14,985 nucleotides of DNA from JAABSX01 sp964480455 (GTDB lineage Bacteria; Bacteroidota; Bacteroidia; Cytophagales; Microscillaceae): contig CAYZQI010000119.1 of the NCBI GenBank assembly GCA_964480455.1, forward strand, positions 1-14,985, read 5' to 3'. Numbering within the stretch: position 1 is the stretch's first letter; every line of letters starts with the position of its first letter. A model generated the notes under the pieces. It was not told the DNA's origin, made no database searches, and was given only the letters and a program-made list of their open reading frames with translations. The translations under genes were made by a program, and so were the position numbers. Below, piece by piece: positions 1 to 8,200 of the stretch.

Positions 1-447
1 CCCGCTAACTTTTTAAACAGTTTGAAACCATACACACTTTAATCAGGGACTACCCAGTATTCAGTCATTATAACTAACTGACTATCAGTATATAGCAGCT
101 AATTTGATGAGGTATTGTGTTGTGTTGTTGGCATACCTCTGACAGTATTTTTTTTTCTATAGTAGTGTATTATCTTTTGTCCAAAGTCAAATATAGAATA
201 TCATTAGAGATAAATAAAACAATTTTAATAAAATATTTTGCATTTCTTGGCTCAGGAAGGATATACAAGGCTTGCCTAAGCCTATGCTAAAAAAAGCTGC
301 TGCACATTTCCTTCATAAATGTTTCATAAATCAGCCATCTAACAGTGCTAGTTTGCCCTTATTTCAAAACAAATCGTTAGCTTTACTTATTATTTTATTG
401 CTATGCATCATTAACTCACTCAACTCTAAAGAAAATAAATTGCAATT
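1..447. other. Non-coding stretch upstream of glpD
   Basis: This AT-rich stretch has no convincing reading frame on either strand and no tRNA-like or rRNA-like segment. A 7-bp inverted repeat (109-115 with 133-139) is followed eight bases later by a nine-T run at 148-156. The gap before the T run makes it a poor intrinsic terminator. A 6-bp stem with a 4-base loop lies at 268-283. The closest match to a Bacteroidota -7 box ahead of glpD is TAGCTTTA at 378-385, seven of eight consensus positions, about 60 bases before the start codon. No -33 partner was confirmed. Confidence 0.5.
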
Positions 448-2016
448 ATGACCCGCAAACAAATGCTCAACAACCTGACTGCCATGCAAGGCCAAATCTG
501 GGACGTGGTGGTGATAGGAGGCGGTGCTACAGGACTAGGCAGTGCACTCGAGGCAGCCACACGTGGCTACAATACATTGCTTCTTGAACAAGCCGATTTT
601 GCAAAAGGAACTTCTAGCCGCAGCACCAAACTTGTGCATGGAGGTGTGAGATACCTTGCGCAAGGTGATATAGCCCTGGTACTAGAAGCACTCCACGAGC
701 GGGGGCTGCTCAAGCAAAACGCCCCGCACCTAGTACGCAATCAAGAGTTTATCATTCCTAACTATGAATGGTGGGGAGGTCCTTTTTATACCATAGGGCT
801 TAAAGTCTATGATATGATGGCAGGCAGATTAGGTTTGGGGCCCTCAGTGCATATCTCTAAGAAAAAAACCCTCGAGGCAATCCCCAATCTCAATCCCGAA
901 GGCTTAAAGGGAGGAGTTATCTACTATGATGGCCAGTTTGATGATGCTCGCCTTGCCATCAATTTAGCTCAAACCTTGGTAGAAAATGGAGGCACTGCCC
1001 TCAATTATGCCCGCGTAACAGCACTGACCAAATCTGATGATGGGCTTATCAATGGATTGACAATACAAGATGTAGAAAACCAACAAAGCCATCAAGTACA
1101 CGCCAAAGTAGTCATCAATGCCACTGGTGTCTTTGTAGATAGCATCTTACAGATGGATAACCCCCAGACTCCTCCCCTAGTGCGCCCTAGCCAAGGGGTA
1201 CATATCGTACTAGATAAGTCATTCTTGCAGGGAGATGCTGCCATCATGATACCCAAAACCGATGATGGTAGAGTGCTTTTTGTAGTGCCTTGGCACAGCA
1301 AAGTAGTAGTAGGCACTACTGATACCCCGATAGCTACCGCCAGCCTAGAGCCTAGGGCTTTGGAAGAAGAAATTGAGTTTATTTTGAACACTGCCAGTCG
1401 CTACCTCACCAAAGCTCCTCAACGCCAAGATGTAAAAAGTATTTTTGCGGGCTTGCGCCCTTTAGCTGCTCCTCAGGGCGAAGGCACCAACACCAAAGAA
1501 ATTTCAAGAAATCATAAATTAATGGTGTCGCTCTCGGGGTTAGTAACCATCACGGGAGGTAAGTGGACTACCTACCGCAAAATGGGAGAAGACACCATAG
1601 ACAAAGCTGCCCTTGTAGCAGGGCTAGAAGAGCGAAAATGTGTAACCAAAAATATGCCCATCCACGGCTATGTAGCGCATCAATCTGAGCATGACCCCCT
1701 CCAAGTCTATGGCGCAGATAAACCTGCTTTGCTGCGCTTGTTTGCAGAAAAGAAAGAATGGGAAGAAAATCTCCACCCCGATTTGCCTTACCTGAAAGGA
1801 GAAGTTATCTGGGCAGTGCGCCAAGAAATGGCACGTACCCTAGAAGATGTACTGGCAAGGCGATTGCGCGCTTTGCTCTTAGATGCAAAAGCCAGCATCT
1901 TCATTGCCCCTTTGGTGGCAAGCCTTATGGCAAAAGAACTAGGTTTTGATAAAACCTGGGAAATGGAGCAGATTGCCGAATATACTGCATTGGCAGAAGG
2001 CTATGTATTAAAGTAG
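448..2016 (+). CDS. glpD: FAD-dependent glycerol-3-phosphate dehydrogenase (GlpD/GlpA type)
   Basis: The product oxidises sn-glycerol 3-phosphate to dihydroxyacetone phosphate and passes electrons to the quinone pool, here presumably menaquinone because menD is in the same window. Seen in the 522-residue protein: an N-terminal FAD-binding GGGATGLG at residues 24-31, the family signature GTSSRSTK at 54-61 followed by LVHGGVRYL, FAGLRP at 333-338, GGKWTTYRKMGED from 370, and a C-terminal domain of the DAO_C type with an ARRLRAL segment. The length fits the usual 500-560 residues. The ATG at 448 leaves a normal short N-terminus before the FAD strand. No glycerol kinase, facilitator or repressor gene is adjacent, so this is a stand-alone gene. 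Family assignment is firm. Respiratory coupling is inferred from the family. Confidence 0.96.
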   Translation: MTRKQMLNNLTAMQGQIWDVVVIGGGATGLGSALEAATRGYNTLLLEQADFAKGTSSRSTKLVHGGVRYLAQGDIALVLEALHERGLLKQNAPHLVRNQEFIIPNYEWWGGPFYTIGLKVYDMMAGRLGLGPSVHISKKKTLEAIPNLNPEGLKGGVIYYDGQFDDARLAINLAQTLVENGGTALNYARVTALTKSDDGLINGLTIQDVENQQSHQVHAKVVINATGVFVDSILQMDNPQTPPLVRPSQGVHIVLDKSFLQGDAAIMIPKTDDGRVLFVVPWHSKVVVGTTDTPIATASLEPRALEEEIEFILNTASRYLTKAPQRQDVKSIFAGLRPLAAPQGEGTNTKEISRNHKLMVSLSGLVTITGGKWTTYRKMGEDTIDKAALVAGLEERKCVTKNMPIHGYVAHQSEHDPLQVYGADKPALLRLFAEKKEWEENLHPDLPYLKGEVIWAVRQEMARTLEDVLARRLRALLLDAKASIFIAPLVASLMAKELGFDKTWEMEQIAEYTALAEGYVLK

Positions 2017-2111
2017 CATTACTTTAATATTGCCTTTGAGATGATTGATATTTGGTTGTGAGTTATTGGCTAAAAAAGTGTTTAATTGTTGGTAGTTCAG
2101 TGTTCAATTCT

Positions 2112-2534
2112 ATGAAAAACTTTTTTGTCGCTTTATTTTTCTTGATTTTAGTAATTTCAGTACTTTATTTTGATTTCCTGAAATGGAATCAGTTTGATGA
2201 AAAAACACAATTGGTGGCAGTAGTATATCAAGCTGAAAATTGCCCCTCTTGTAAGTTACTCAGCCAAAAGATGCATAAGGTGGAGTGGTTCTTTGCACAA
2301 AAGCCCATTGTATTTATTCACTATGACATACATCAGACTGTGCAAGGGCGTTTTATCAGGAAAATTGGCTTTGATGTAGTTGCAAAAAAAGAGATAGGTG
2401 CAGGGTTTGTGGTGGTCTATGACCGCAGCACCAAAAAGACCCTCCTAAAAATACCTTCTCATTGGCGGTGGGAAGAGATACAAGAAAACATAGCACAACT
2501 TCTTACAAAAAAGCAAAAGCATAGCAAACCATAA
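2112..2534 (+). CDS. Membrane-anchored thioredoxin-fold protein with CPSC motif
   Basis: This small protein of 140 residues has one N-terminal hydrophobic segment (about residues 3-20) and then a globular domain that should face the periplasm. Residues 34-48 read as a beta strand running into C44-P45-S46-C47-K48, the place and spacing of a thioredoxin-type active site. A redox or thiol-reductase role is therefore inferred. The stretch GAGFVVVYD at 96-104 lines up with the thioredoxin strand that normally begins with the cis-proline, but there is no proline here. The frame is open to a TTG at 2052. The ATG at 2112 is preferred because it starts directly at a basic residue and the hydrophobic anchor. 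It follows glpD by 95 bases and converges with greA, with 38 bases between the stops. The exact family is not recognised. Confidence 0.7.
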   Translation: MKNFFVALFFLILVISVLYFDFLKWNQFDEKTQLVAVVYQAENCPSCKLLSQKMHKVEWFFAQKPIVFIHYDIHQTVQGRFIRKIGFDVVAKKEIGAGFVVVYDRSTKKTLLKIPSHWRWEEIQENIAQLLTKKQKHSKP

Positions 2535-2572
2535 ATGCTTACTATGCCTTTGATTTTGAGAATTATAGTAGC

Positions 2573-3046
2573 TCAACGTGTAATTTCAAGCACTTCGAAC
2601 TCCATAATGCCCGCAGGTACTTGGATTTGGGCTATTTCACCTACTGATTTGCCTAAAAGTCCTTTGCCTATGGGCGATTGTACAGAGATACGTCCTGCCT
2701 TTACATCTGCTTCTTCTTCTGACACAAGCGTATAAGTGAAAGTCTTATTGAGTTTGATGTTTTTGATAGTTACCGTTGATAAAATTGCTACCTTGGAGGT
2801 ATCAATGTTAGAGTCATCTAAGATACGTGCATTGCCCAATACTTCTTCTAGCTTAGCTATCTTCATCTCGAGAAGCCCTTGCGCATCTTTGGCAGCATCA
2901 TACTCTGCATTCTCGCTCAAATCGCCTTTATCTCTTGCCTCTGCTATTTGCTGGGCTATGTCTTGGCGACCTTTTGTCTTTAGCTCGTGCAGTTCTTTTT
3001 TAAGTTTTTCGAGACCCTCTTTTGTGTAATAAGATATTTTTGCCAT
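2573..3046 (-). CDS. greA: Transcription elongation factor GreA
   Basis: GreA binds in the secondary channel of RNA polymerase and stimulates cleavage of backtracked transcripts. The 157-residue length is the standard size. The N-terminal half is the two-helix coiled coil, with the tip motif DLSENAEYDAAK at about residues 41-52. It carries the Asp and Glu that coordinate the catalytic magnesium in the family. The C-terminal half is the FKBP-like globular domain, with SPIGKGLLGK and a terminal FEVLEITR. Start at MAKISYYT, as usual for Bacteroidota GreA. The gene is transcribed away from the deformylase unit and has a terminator-like hairpin 41-70 bases upstream of its start codon, which may bear on its regulation. 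Confidence 0.97.
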   Translation of the reverse strand: MAKISYYTKEGLEKLKKELHELKTKGRQDIAQQIAEARDKGDLSENAEYDAAKDAQGLLEMKIAKLEEVLGNARILDDSNIDTSKVAILSTVTIKNIKLNKTFTYTLVSEEEADVKAGRISVQSPIGKGLLGKSVGEIAQIQVPAGIMEFEVLEITR

Positions 3047-3079
3047 ACATTTTATTGATTTATTTTTAACACAGATAGA

Positions 3080-3116
3080 TAAGAAAAAAAGAACGGTTCT
3101 ATGCGCACCGTTCTTT
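3080..3116 (-). terminator. Intrinsic terminator-like hairpin between def and greA
   Basis: Arms 3088-3097 and 3107-3116 are perfect 10-bp inverted repeats (AAAGAACGGT with its complement) around a 9-base loop. Read on the minus strand, the stem runs into TTTTTTTCTT, the U-tract of a Rho-independent terminator. It lies 188 bases after the deformylase stop and only 41 bases before the greA start codon. It can therefore be the end of the deformylase unit, a leader attenuator of greA, or both. On the plus strand it has no T-run of comparable quality. Confidence 0.75.
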
Positions 3117-3193
3117 ATTGTTTATTTATAATGATCTTTTATTTAGATTGCTTCTTACTTTCTATAACCTAGTATTTTATATAAATATGGCTA

Positions 3194-3201
3194 CAAAGTT
3201 A
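3194..3201 (-). promoter_or_regulatory. Candidate greA promoter, -7 box TAACTTTG
   Basis: On the minus strand this is an exact match to the Bacteroidota -7 consensus TAnnTTTG. It lies between the deformylase stop and the terminator-like hairpin. A start about 6-8 bases downstream would give greA a leader of roughly 140 nucleotides containing that hairpin. No clear TTTG box was found at the -33 position, so the assignment is tentative. Confidence 0.3.
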
Positions 3202-3246
3202 AAGAAAATATTTAATTTTTTCATATTTTTCTTCATAAAATTTTTT

Positions 3247-3304
3247 CTGTAGGTCAAGGGCATGCCCTTGACCTACAGCCCTTGACCTACAGCCCTTGAC
3301 CTAC
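3247..3304. repeat. 14-bp tandem repeat with perfect 32-bp palindrome at the def stop codon
   Basis: Positions 3247-3278 form a perfect palindrome of 32 bp: a 14-bp arm CTGTAGGTCAAGGG, a CATG centre, and the inverted arm. The right arm, CCCTTGACCTACAG at 3265-3278, is repeated directly at 3279-3292 and again as 12 bp at 3293-3304. The last copy runs into the TAG stop of the deformylase gene (3304-3306). One inverted copy can therefore pair with any of three direct copies. On the minus strand the hairpin is followed by A-rich sequence, so it is not a canonical terminator. A REP-like element, a 3' mRNA-stabilising hairpin or a binding site are possible readings. Confidence 0.9.
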
Positions 3305-3978
3305 TATGGTTTTTTTTCACTCAGGCTTTTCTTTTGTTTTTCTCTTTCTGCTTGATAGGCCTCGTCTTTGAGGTGATCCAGATAAAGTATGCCGTTTAAG
3401 TGGTCGATTTCGTGCTGAAAAATCACTGAGGTAAAGCCCGAGACAGTTTCTTGCTTGTGCGTGCCGTCTAGTTGGTCATATTCTATCACAATGGTACAAG
3501 GTCTTTGTACTTGAGCGCGGTATTCAGGGATAGACAAACAGCCTTCGGCGGTCAGCTTGGTAGAGTCGCTGTATTCTATAATTTTTGGGTTAAGATACAC
3601 CTCAAAAGGATAATTTTCTGCTTCCTTATCAAAACGCTGCACCCAAATAATCTGTCTCGGTATTCCTACTTGTGGGGCAGCAATACCTACCCCTAGCGAG
3701 TTGGGGTGGCGCACTGTGCGAAAGAGTCTGTTAATAAAACTCAGCAGTACGGGGTCGTTGGAGTTGGGCTTGATGGGCAGTGAGGGCATACGCAAAAAGA
3801 CCGAGTCCACATAGTTGGTAATTTTCAATACTCGCATTGCCTCACTTGAGTCTGCTTCCATAATCATATTTACCTCAGCAGGCGAGAGTGCTTTATAAAA
3901 TTGTGCTTGTAGTGTTGGTATAAACCCAAAAAAAAATATTGCCCACAAATTATTTTTTAGTAATTTCATATTAGCCAT
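3304..3978 (-). CDS. def: Exported peptide deformylase paralogue
   Basis: Peptide deformylases remove the formyl group from N-formyl-methionine peptides with a metal-bound water. All three family motifs are intact: GVGIAAPQ at residues 96-103, EGCLS at 145-149 (metal ligand C147) and HEIDH at 189-193 (ligands H189, H193; catalytic E190). Unusually, the protein begins with a signal-peptide-like stretch: basic residues 5-8, hydrophobic core about 11-20, then TLQAQ near 22-26. This suggests export to the periplasm, where the family's usual ribosomal substrate is absent. Two starts are possible: ATG 3978 overlaps the upstream gene by 8 bases, and ATG 3969 starts one base after its stop and gives a cleaner signal peptide. 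Either way the two genes look translationally coupled. Catalytic family is firm; substrate and location are inferred. It may not be the cell's housekeeping deformylase. Confidence 0.88.
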   Translation of the reverse strand: MANMKLLKNNLWAIFFFGFIPTLQAQFYKALSPAEVNMIMEADSSEAMRVLKITNYVDSVFLRMPSLPIKPNSNDPVLLSFINRLFRTVRHPNSLGVGIAAPQVGIPRQIIWVQRFDKEAENYPFEVYLNPKIIEYSDSTKLTAEGCLSIPEYRAQVQRPCTIVIEYDQLDGTHKQETVSGFTSVIFQHEIDHLNGILYLDHLKDEAYQAEREKQKKSLSEKKP

Positions 3979-4195
3979 TGTTAAGTATATTTTTGATAAG
4001 TGCCTGCTTTTTGAGTTCCTTGATGAGTGCTTCTTGCAGTGCTTCCACTTGTGTTTCTAAAGCCTGAATGTGTGCAAAAAGTTTATTGAAATCACCTTCA
4101 TTAAGCTGAATCAATTTTTCATCATCGTTGGTTAGCAAGTCATATTCTATATCTAGTGTTTCTATTTTAAAACTTTGTTTTTCCATTTGGGTCAT
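3971..4195 (-). CDS. Small coiled-coil protein of unknown function
   Basis: The protein has 74 residues, is acidic in its first half, and shows a clear heptad pattern from about residue 36 to 68 (LFAHIQALETQVEALQEAL and onward), predicting a coiled coil and probably oligomerisation. There is no signal peptide or membrane segment. It sits 28 bases after the cyclophilin gene and overlaps the deformylase start by 8 bases, so it is very likely real and cotranscribed with both. An alternative start is Met4 (4186). Its two neighbours look exported while it looks cytoplasmic, so its role is not obvious from context. No family is recognised. Confidence 0.75.
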   Translation of the reverse strand: MTQMEKQSFKIETLDIEYDLLTNDDEKLIQLNEGDFNKLFAHIQALETQVEALQEALIKELKKQALIKNILNNG

Positions 4196-4223
4196 TAGGG
4201 GTTAGAGGACTTTTTCTCAGTAG

Positions 4224-4937
4224 TTATTCATAAGCATATCCAAACTCTTTGGTAATGGCTTTCTTTTTCATTACTTTATATGTTATCGTAAAGGGTACAT
4301 CAAGTTTGGGGCGGTCGCCTCGTTGGGTTTCTACAGCCGCAATTTTATCGATGATGTCTAATCCTCTGAGTACTTCTCCAAAAACAGTATAGTTTTGGTC
4401 GAGGTGTGGAGTGCCGCCCAAATTTTGGTAAACTGATTTTTGTGCTTCGGTATAAGTGATGTTGTTTCGTTTTTCTATTGCCTCTAGGTCGGTTGCTTTG
4501 AGTTTTTTGCCTTGTACGATATAAAATTGACAACTACTCGAAGCCTTTTCGGGGTTGTTGTCGCGTGCGGCGGCTATCACTCCTTTTTTGTGAAAATACT
4601 CAGGCACAAACTCAGCATCTACTCTGTAGCCCAAATCACCTTCTCCGAGCATTTTGCCCTCAGGGGCATCTTTTGAGTTGGGGTCGCCGCCTTGTATCAT
4701 AAAATTCTTGATGACCCTATGAAAGAGCAGATTTTGATAGAAATTTTCTTTCACCAACTTCAAAAAATTTGCTTTGTGCTTGGGTGTTTTTTCGTATAAA
4801 ATAAATTGCATATCTCCATAGAGAGTACTGAGTGTAAATAACCCATCTTTTTTTGATTTTTTTTGTGCTTGGGCAGTACTTGATAGGCACAAAAGACATA
4901 AAGTAAACAAAAGAAAGTATCTTAGTGTATTCATCAT
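4224..4937 (-). CDS. Exported cyclophilin-type peptidyl-prolyl cis-trans isomerase
   Basis: Cyclophilins catalyse cis-trans isomerisation of X-Pro bonds and assist protein folding. The 237-residue protein begins with a signal peptide (hydrophobic core about 5-18, then SSTAQAQ), so it should act in the periplasm. The catalytic core is recognisable: F72-H73-R74 with R74 at the place of the catalytic Arg, IQGGD at 81-85, SSSCQFYIV at 133-141, and YTVFGEVLRGLDIIDKIA later. About 30 residues rich in Lys/Glu/Thr (about 143-172) separate the last two blocks, longer than in cytosolic cyclophilins. Two tandem ATGs (4937 and 4934) begin the frame. It is the first gene of a unit with the coiled-coil protein and the deformylase, with a -7 box just upstream. 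Confidence 0.93.
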   Translation of the reverse strand: MMNTLRYFLLFTLCLLCLSSTAQAQKKSKKDGLFTLSTLYGDMQFILYEKTPKHKANFLKLVKENFYQNLLFHRVIKNFMIQGGDPNSKDAPEGKMLGEGDLGYRVDAEFVPEYFHKKGVIAAARDNNPEKASSSCQFYIVQGKKLKATDLEAIEKRNNITYTEAQKSVYQNLGGTPHLDQNYTVFGEVLRGLDIIDKIAAVETQRGDRPKLDVPFTITYKVMKKKAITKEFGYAYE

Positions 4938-4954
4938 TGGATAATTTATTTTGA

Positions 4955-4962
4955 CAAAACTA
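4955..4962 (-). promoter_or_regulatory. Candidate promoter of the cyclophilin/deformylase unit, -7 box TAGTTTTG
   Basis: On the minus strand this matches TAnnTTTG exactly and lies 17 bases before the cyclophilin start codon. That implies a leader of about 10 nucleotides, a common arrangement in Bacteroidota. A TTTG on the same strand at 4992-4995 is too distant (29 bases) to be a good -33 box, so the assignment rests on the -7 box alone. Confidence 0.4.
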
Positions 4963-5026
4963 AATATGAAATTTTAAAAAACGAATAAATACAAAAGGAT
5001 TTACAATCAATTATTGGTAATCAACT

Positions 5027-5044
5027 AAGCTAAATCCTTAGCTT
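5027..5044. repeat. Short inverted repeat in the divergent intergenic region
   Basis: AAGCTAA and TTAGCTT flank a 4-base spacer between the divergent cyclophilin and AsmA promoters. No T-run follows on either strand, so it is not a terminator. It could be an operator, but at 7 bp per arm in AT-rich DNA it could also be chance. Confidence 0.35.
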
Positions 5045-5159
5045 TCGAAGAGTTAAGTTCATAAAACTGTTCTTTATTTTACCTAATTTATCATTTTAAT
5101 TTGCTTCGTCTGCCTACAAAATCATTTGATAAAAAAGCAAACTATTGATGATGAAATGA

Positions 5160-5188
5160 TTGAAGTCTAGCAAATTATTATAATTTTG
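5160..5188 (+). promoter_or_regulatory. Candidate promoter of the AsmA-like gene (TTG-N18-TAATTTTG)
   Basis: TAATTTTG at 5181-5188 matches the Bacteroidota -7 box exactly, and a TTG lies 18 bases upstream at 5160-5162, near the expected -33 spacing. Transcription would begin around 5193-5196. This also bears on the gene start: the in-frame TTG at 5186 lies inside the -7 box and could not be on this transcript, which favours the GTG at 5210. Confidence 0.5.
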
Positions 5189-5209
5189 CTTTCAAAACAT
5201 CTTTACCCC

Positions 5210-8200
5210 GTGAAAAAACCTAACTATCGTAAAATATTGAAAATCACAGGCTATGCGCTGCTAGGGCTTTTTGTATTATTGCTTTTGCTAGTTACACTTG
5301 TGCCTTATTTCTTCAAAGATGACATCAAAACGGTCATTGACGAACAAATAGCCAAGAATGTAAATGCTGATGTAAACATAGACCTTGATAAATTTAGCCT
5401 GAGCATTTTTAGAAATTTCCCCAATATTACGGCAAGTCTTGATGACCTCAGCATCATTGGAAGGGAAGAGTTTGCGGGCGACACGCTCATAGCCATAGAC
5501 CGCACCCATGTTACTTTAGATATTTGGAGTTTAATTTTTGGGGCTGAAACCAAAGTACGTGGATTTTATCTCAAAAACCCTCGCATCTATGCCAAAGTAC
5601 TCAAAAGTGGTAAAGCCAACTGGAACATTGCCATAGAAGCACCCAAAGACACCACAGAAACCAAAACAGATACCACGACTACTGAATTTGAAGTGTCTAT
5701 TAAATTTTGGCAAATAGAAAATGGACGTATCATCTATGATGACGCATCACTTGAAAGCTACCTTAAAATAGAAAACCTCCAACATAAAGGCAGAGGCAAT
5801 TTCAATCAAGATGTATTTGACCTTGCCATTCAGACGGCTATGCAAGAGTTGACTTACAGGCAATCAGGGCTTACTTACCTAAGTAAAAAACAAATAGACT
5901 CTGACATCACGCTCAACATCAATCTGCCTGAATCAAAATATACCTTTAAAGACAACCAAATCAAAATCAATGATTTTTCTTTTGGATTTGAGGGCTTTGT
6001 ACAGTTACTTGCCGATAAAATCAACTTAGATATTCGCTTTTTGACCAAAGAAGATAAATTCAAAAATATTCTTTCGCTCGTGCCGGGTATGTTTACTGAA
6101 CAGTTTGCAGACCTCAAAACAAGTGGCTCGCTCAAAATGCAAGGCTTTCTCAAAGGCGAAACCGACTACGAGGGCAATCAATTGCCCGCTTTTCAGCTAG
6201 GACTTCAAGTCAAAGAGGGAATGTTTCAGTATCCTGCGCTTCCCAAATCGGTCAATCAGGTGAATATGGATTTGCTCATAGTTAATAAAAAGGGGGTACT
6301 TAATAATACCTTCATACACCTCAAACAACTTAGCCTTAACTTTGGCAAAGACCCTGTCTCGGCACAAGCAAAGATAGAAGGACTAGAAAGCCCCTTCATA
6401 GATGCACTTGCAAATGCAAAAATCAACCTCAGTGAGCTTACCCAAGTCTTCCCAATGGAAGGCATGACGCTCAAAGGAGATTATACCCTGAACCTCAAAG
6501 CCAAGGGACGAATTACCCCCACAACGATTCCTGCTATAGATGCCAAAATGCTACTCCGAGATGGCTTCTTCAAAACCAACCAATACCCCGATGCCCTCGA
6601 ACAGTTGCGCATAGATGCTGCAGTGCAGAATACCTCAGGCAAAATAGAAGATACCCAAATTCGCCTCAATCAACTAAAAATGGTGCTAGACAAAGAACCC
6701 TTTGAAATAAAAGCACTCTTCAGTGATTTGAATGACCTCCGGTTTGACGTATTGGCAAAAGGAGGCATAGACCTCGCCAAAGTACTACACCTCTACCCTA
6801 TAGAAGGTATGGAAATGAGCGGAAAACTTCGTGCAGATTTGCAAAGCAAAGGACGCGCATCTTATGCCATCAATGGAGAATATACCAAAATCCCTACGAG
6901 CGGTACTGTCTCGCTCAGTAACTTTAATTACACAAGTACCGACTTGGCACAACCCCTCAAAATCACTGAGGCTACCGCAAAATTTAGCCCTCAAGTACTT
7001 ACATTAGAAAAAATGAAGGGCTTTATCGGCAAAAGTGATATAAAAGCCAATGGCACGCTGACCAATTATATCTCTTATCTATTTAGCACAGATGCAGTGC
7101 TAAAAGGGTTGCTTGATTTTCGCTCTAACCGCTTTTATGCCAACGAATGGACGAGTACTACCGAAACCCCAAGCTCAAATACAAGTACTGCTACTGAAAG
7201 TAAAACAGAAAGCACTGCTCCGCCGCCTAGCAGCAACCTAGGGGAAAGTTATGTAGTGGAAATCCCAAAAAATCTTGATTTTAGGGTCAGTGCTGAGGTA
7301 AAAGAAACCATTTATGGCAAACTTAGCATCAAAGATTTGGCTGGTGTGGTCATCATCAAAGAGGGTAAATTTCGTATGGAAAAAATCACCTTCAAAACTT
7401 TGGGCGGTGCGTTTACAACAGCTTTACTGTATGACCCTACCGACCTGCTCAAACCTAAATATGCTTTCAATCTTGGCATCAAAAGTTTGCCTATTGGCAA
7501 TGTATTGAGCTACAATGCAGGCGAATCGGCAGGCGCATTGGCACAAAAACTAACAGGCGACTTGACAAGCCTCATAGACATCAGCGGAAATTTAAGCTCT
7601 TCTCTAACACCTTTACTAGATGAATCGCTCAATGGTACGCTCAGCATCAACATATTGCGGGGTATGGCAAAAGATTTACCTATATTAGATAGGGTTAGCT
7701 CACTCACTAACCTCAAATCGCTTAAAGCAATCGCACTGAATGACGTGCTTATCAAAGGCATTATCAAAGATGGAAAAGTAAATTATCAGCCTTTTGACAT
7801 CAAAACTGCTGACCTCAATATGAACATCAGTGGTAGCAATAGCTTAGAAGGTGCATTGGATTTCTTGGCAAAACTCACCATTCCCAAAGAAAAAGTAGGC
7901 GGATTGGTAGCGACTGCCTTACAAACTCTGGGTGCAGGCACCGACCCGCAAGGCAATCTTTTAATCAATCTGAAAATAGATGGAAATTATCTAAAACCAG
8001 ACATTAGTTTGCTCTCCGCTAATGGAAAACCCTCTGTGATTCAAGAGAAAAAAGAAGAAGTAGAAGAGAAAAAAGAAGAAATTAAATCCGAAATCAAAGA
8101 AAATATCAACGAACGTGCGGAAGAAATCTTAGCCGCAGCCCGCAAACAAGCCGATGCCATCAAAGCTCAAGCCCGTACGCAAGCTCAGAAAATCAAAGAA

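Noticed and set aside
109..156. A 7-bp inverted repeat followed by a nine-T run near the left end, a possible terminator of an upstream gene.
   Set aside because: The loop is 17 bases and eight bases separate the stem from the T-run. No gene end is visible to its left.
2736..3029. A 97-residue plus-strand reading frame opposite greA.
   Set aside because: It is the antisense shadow of greA, Ser/Leu-rich as expected for the complement of a Lys/Glu-rich coding strand. greA has clear family motifs.
7149..7250. A Ser/Thr/Pro-rich segment in the AsmA-like protein that might mark a gene fusion or frameshift point.
   Set aside because: The frame runs on without a break into further AsmA-type sequence, so it is an ordinary flexible linker between domains.
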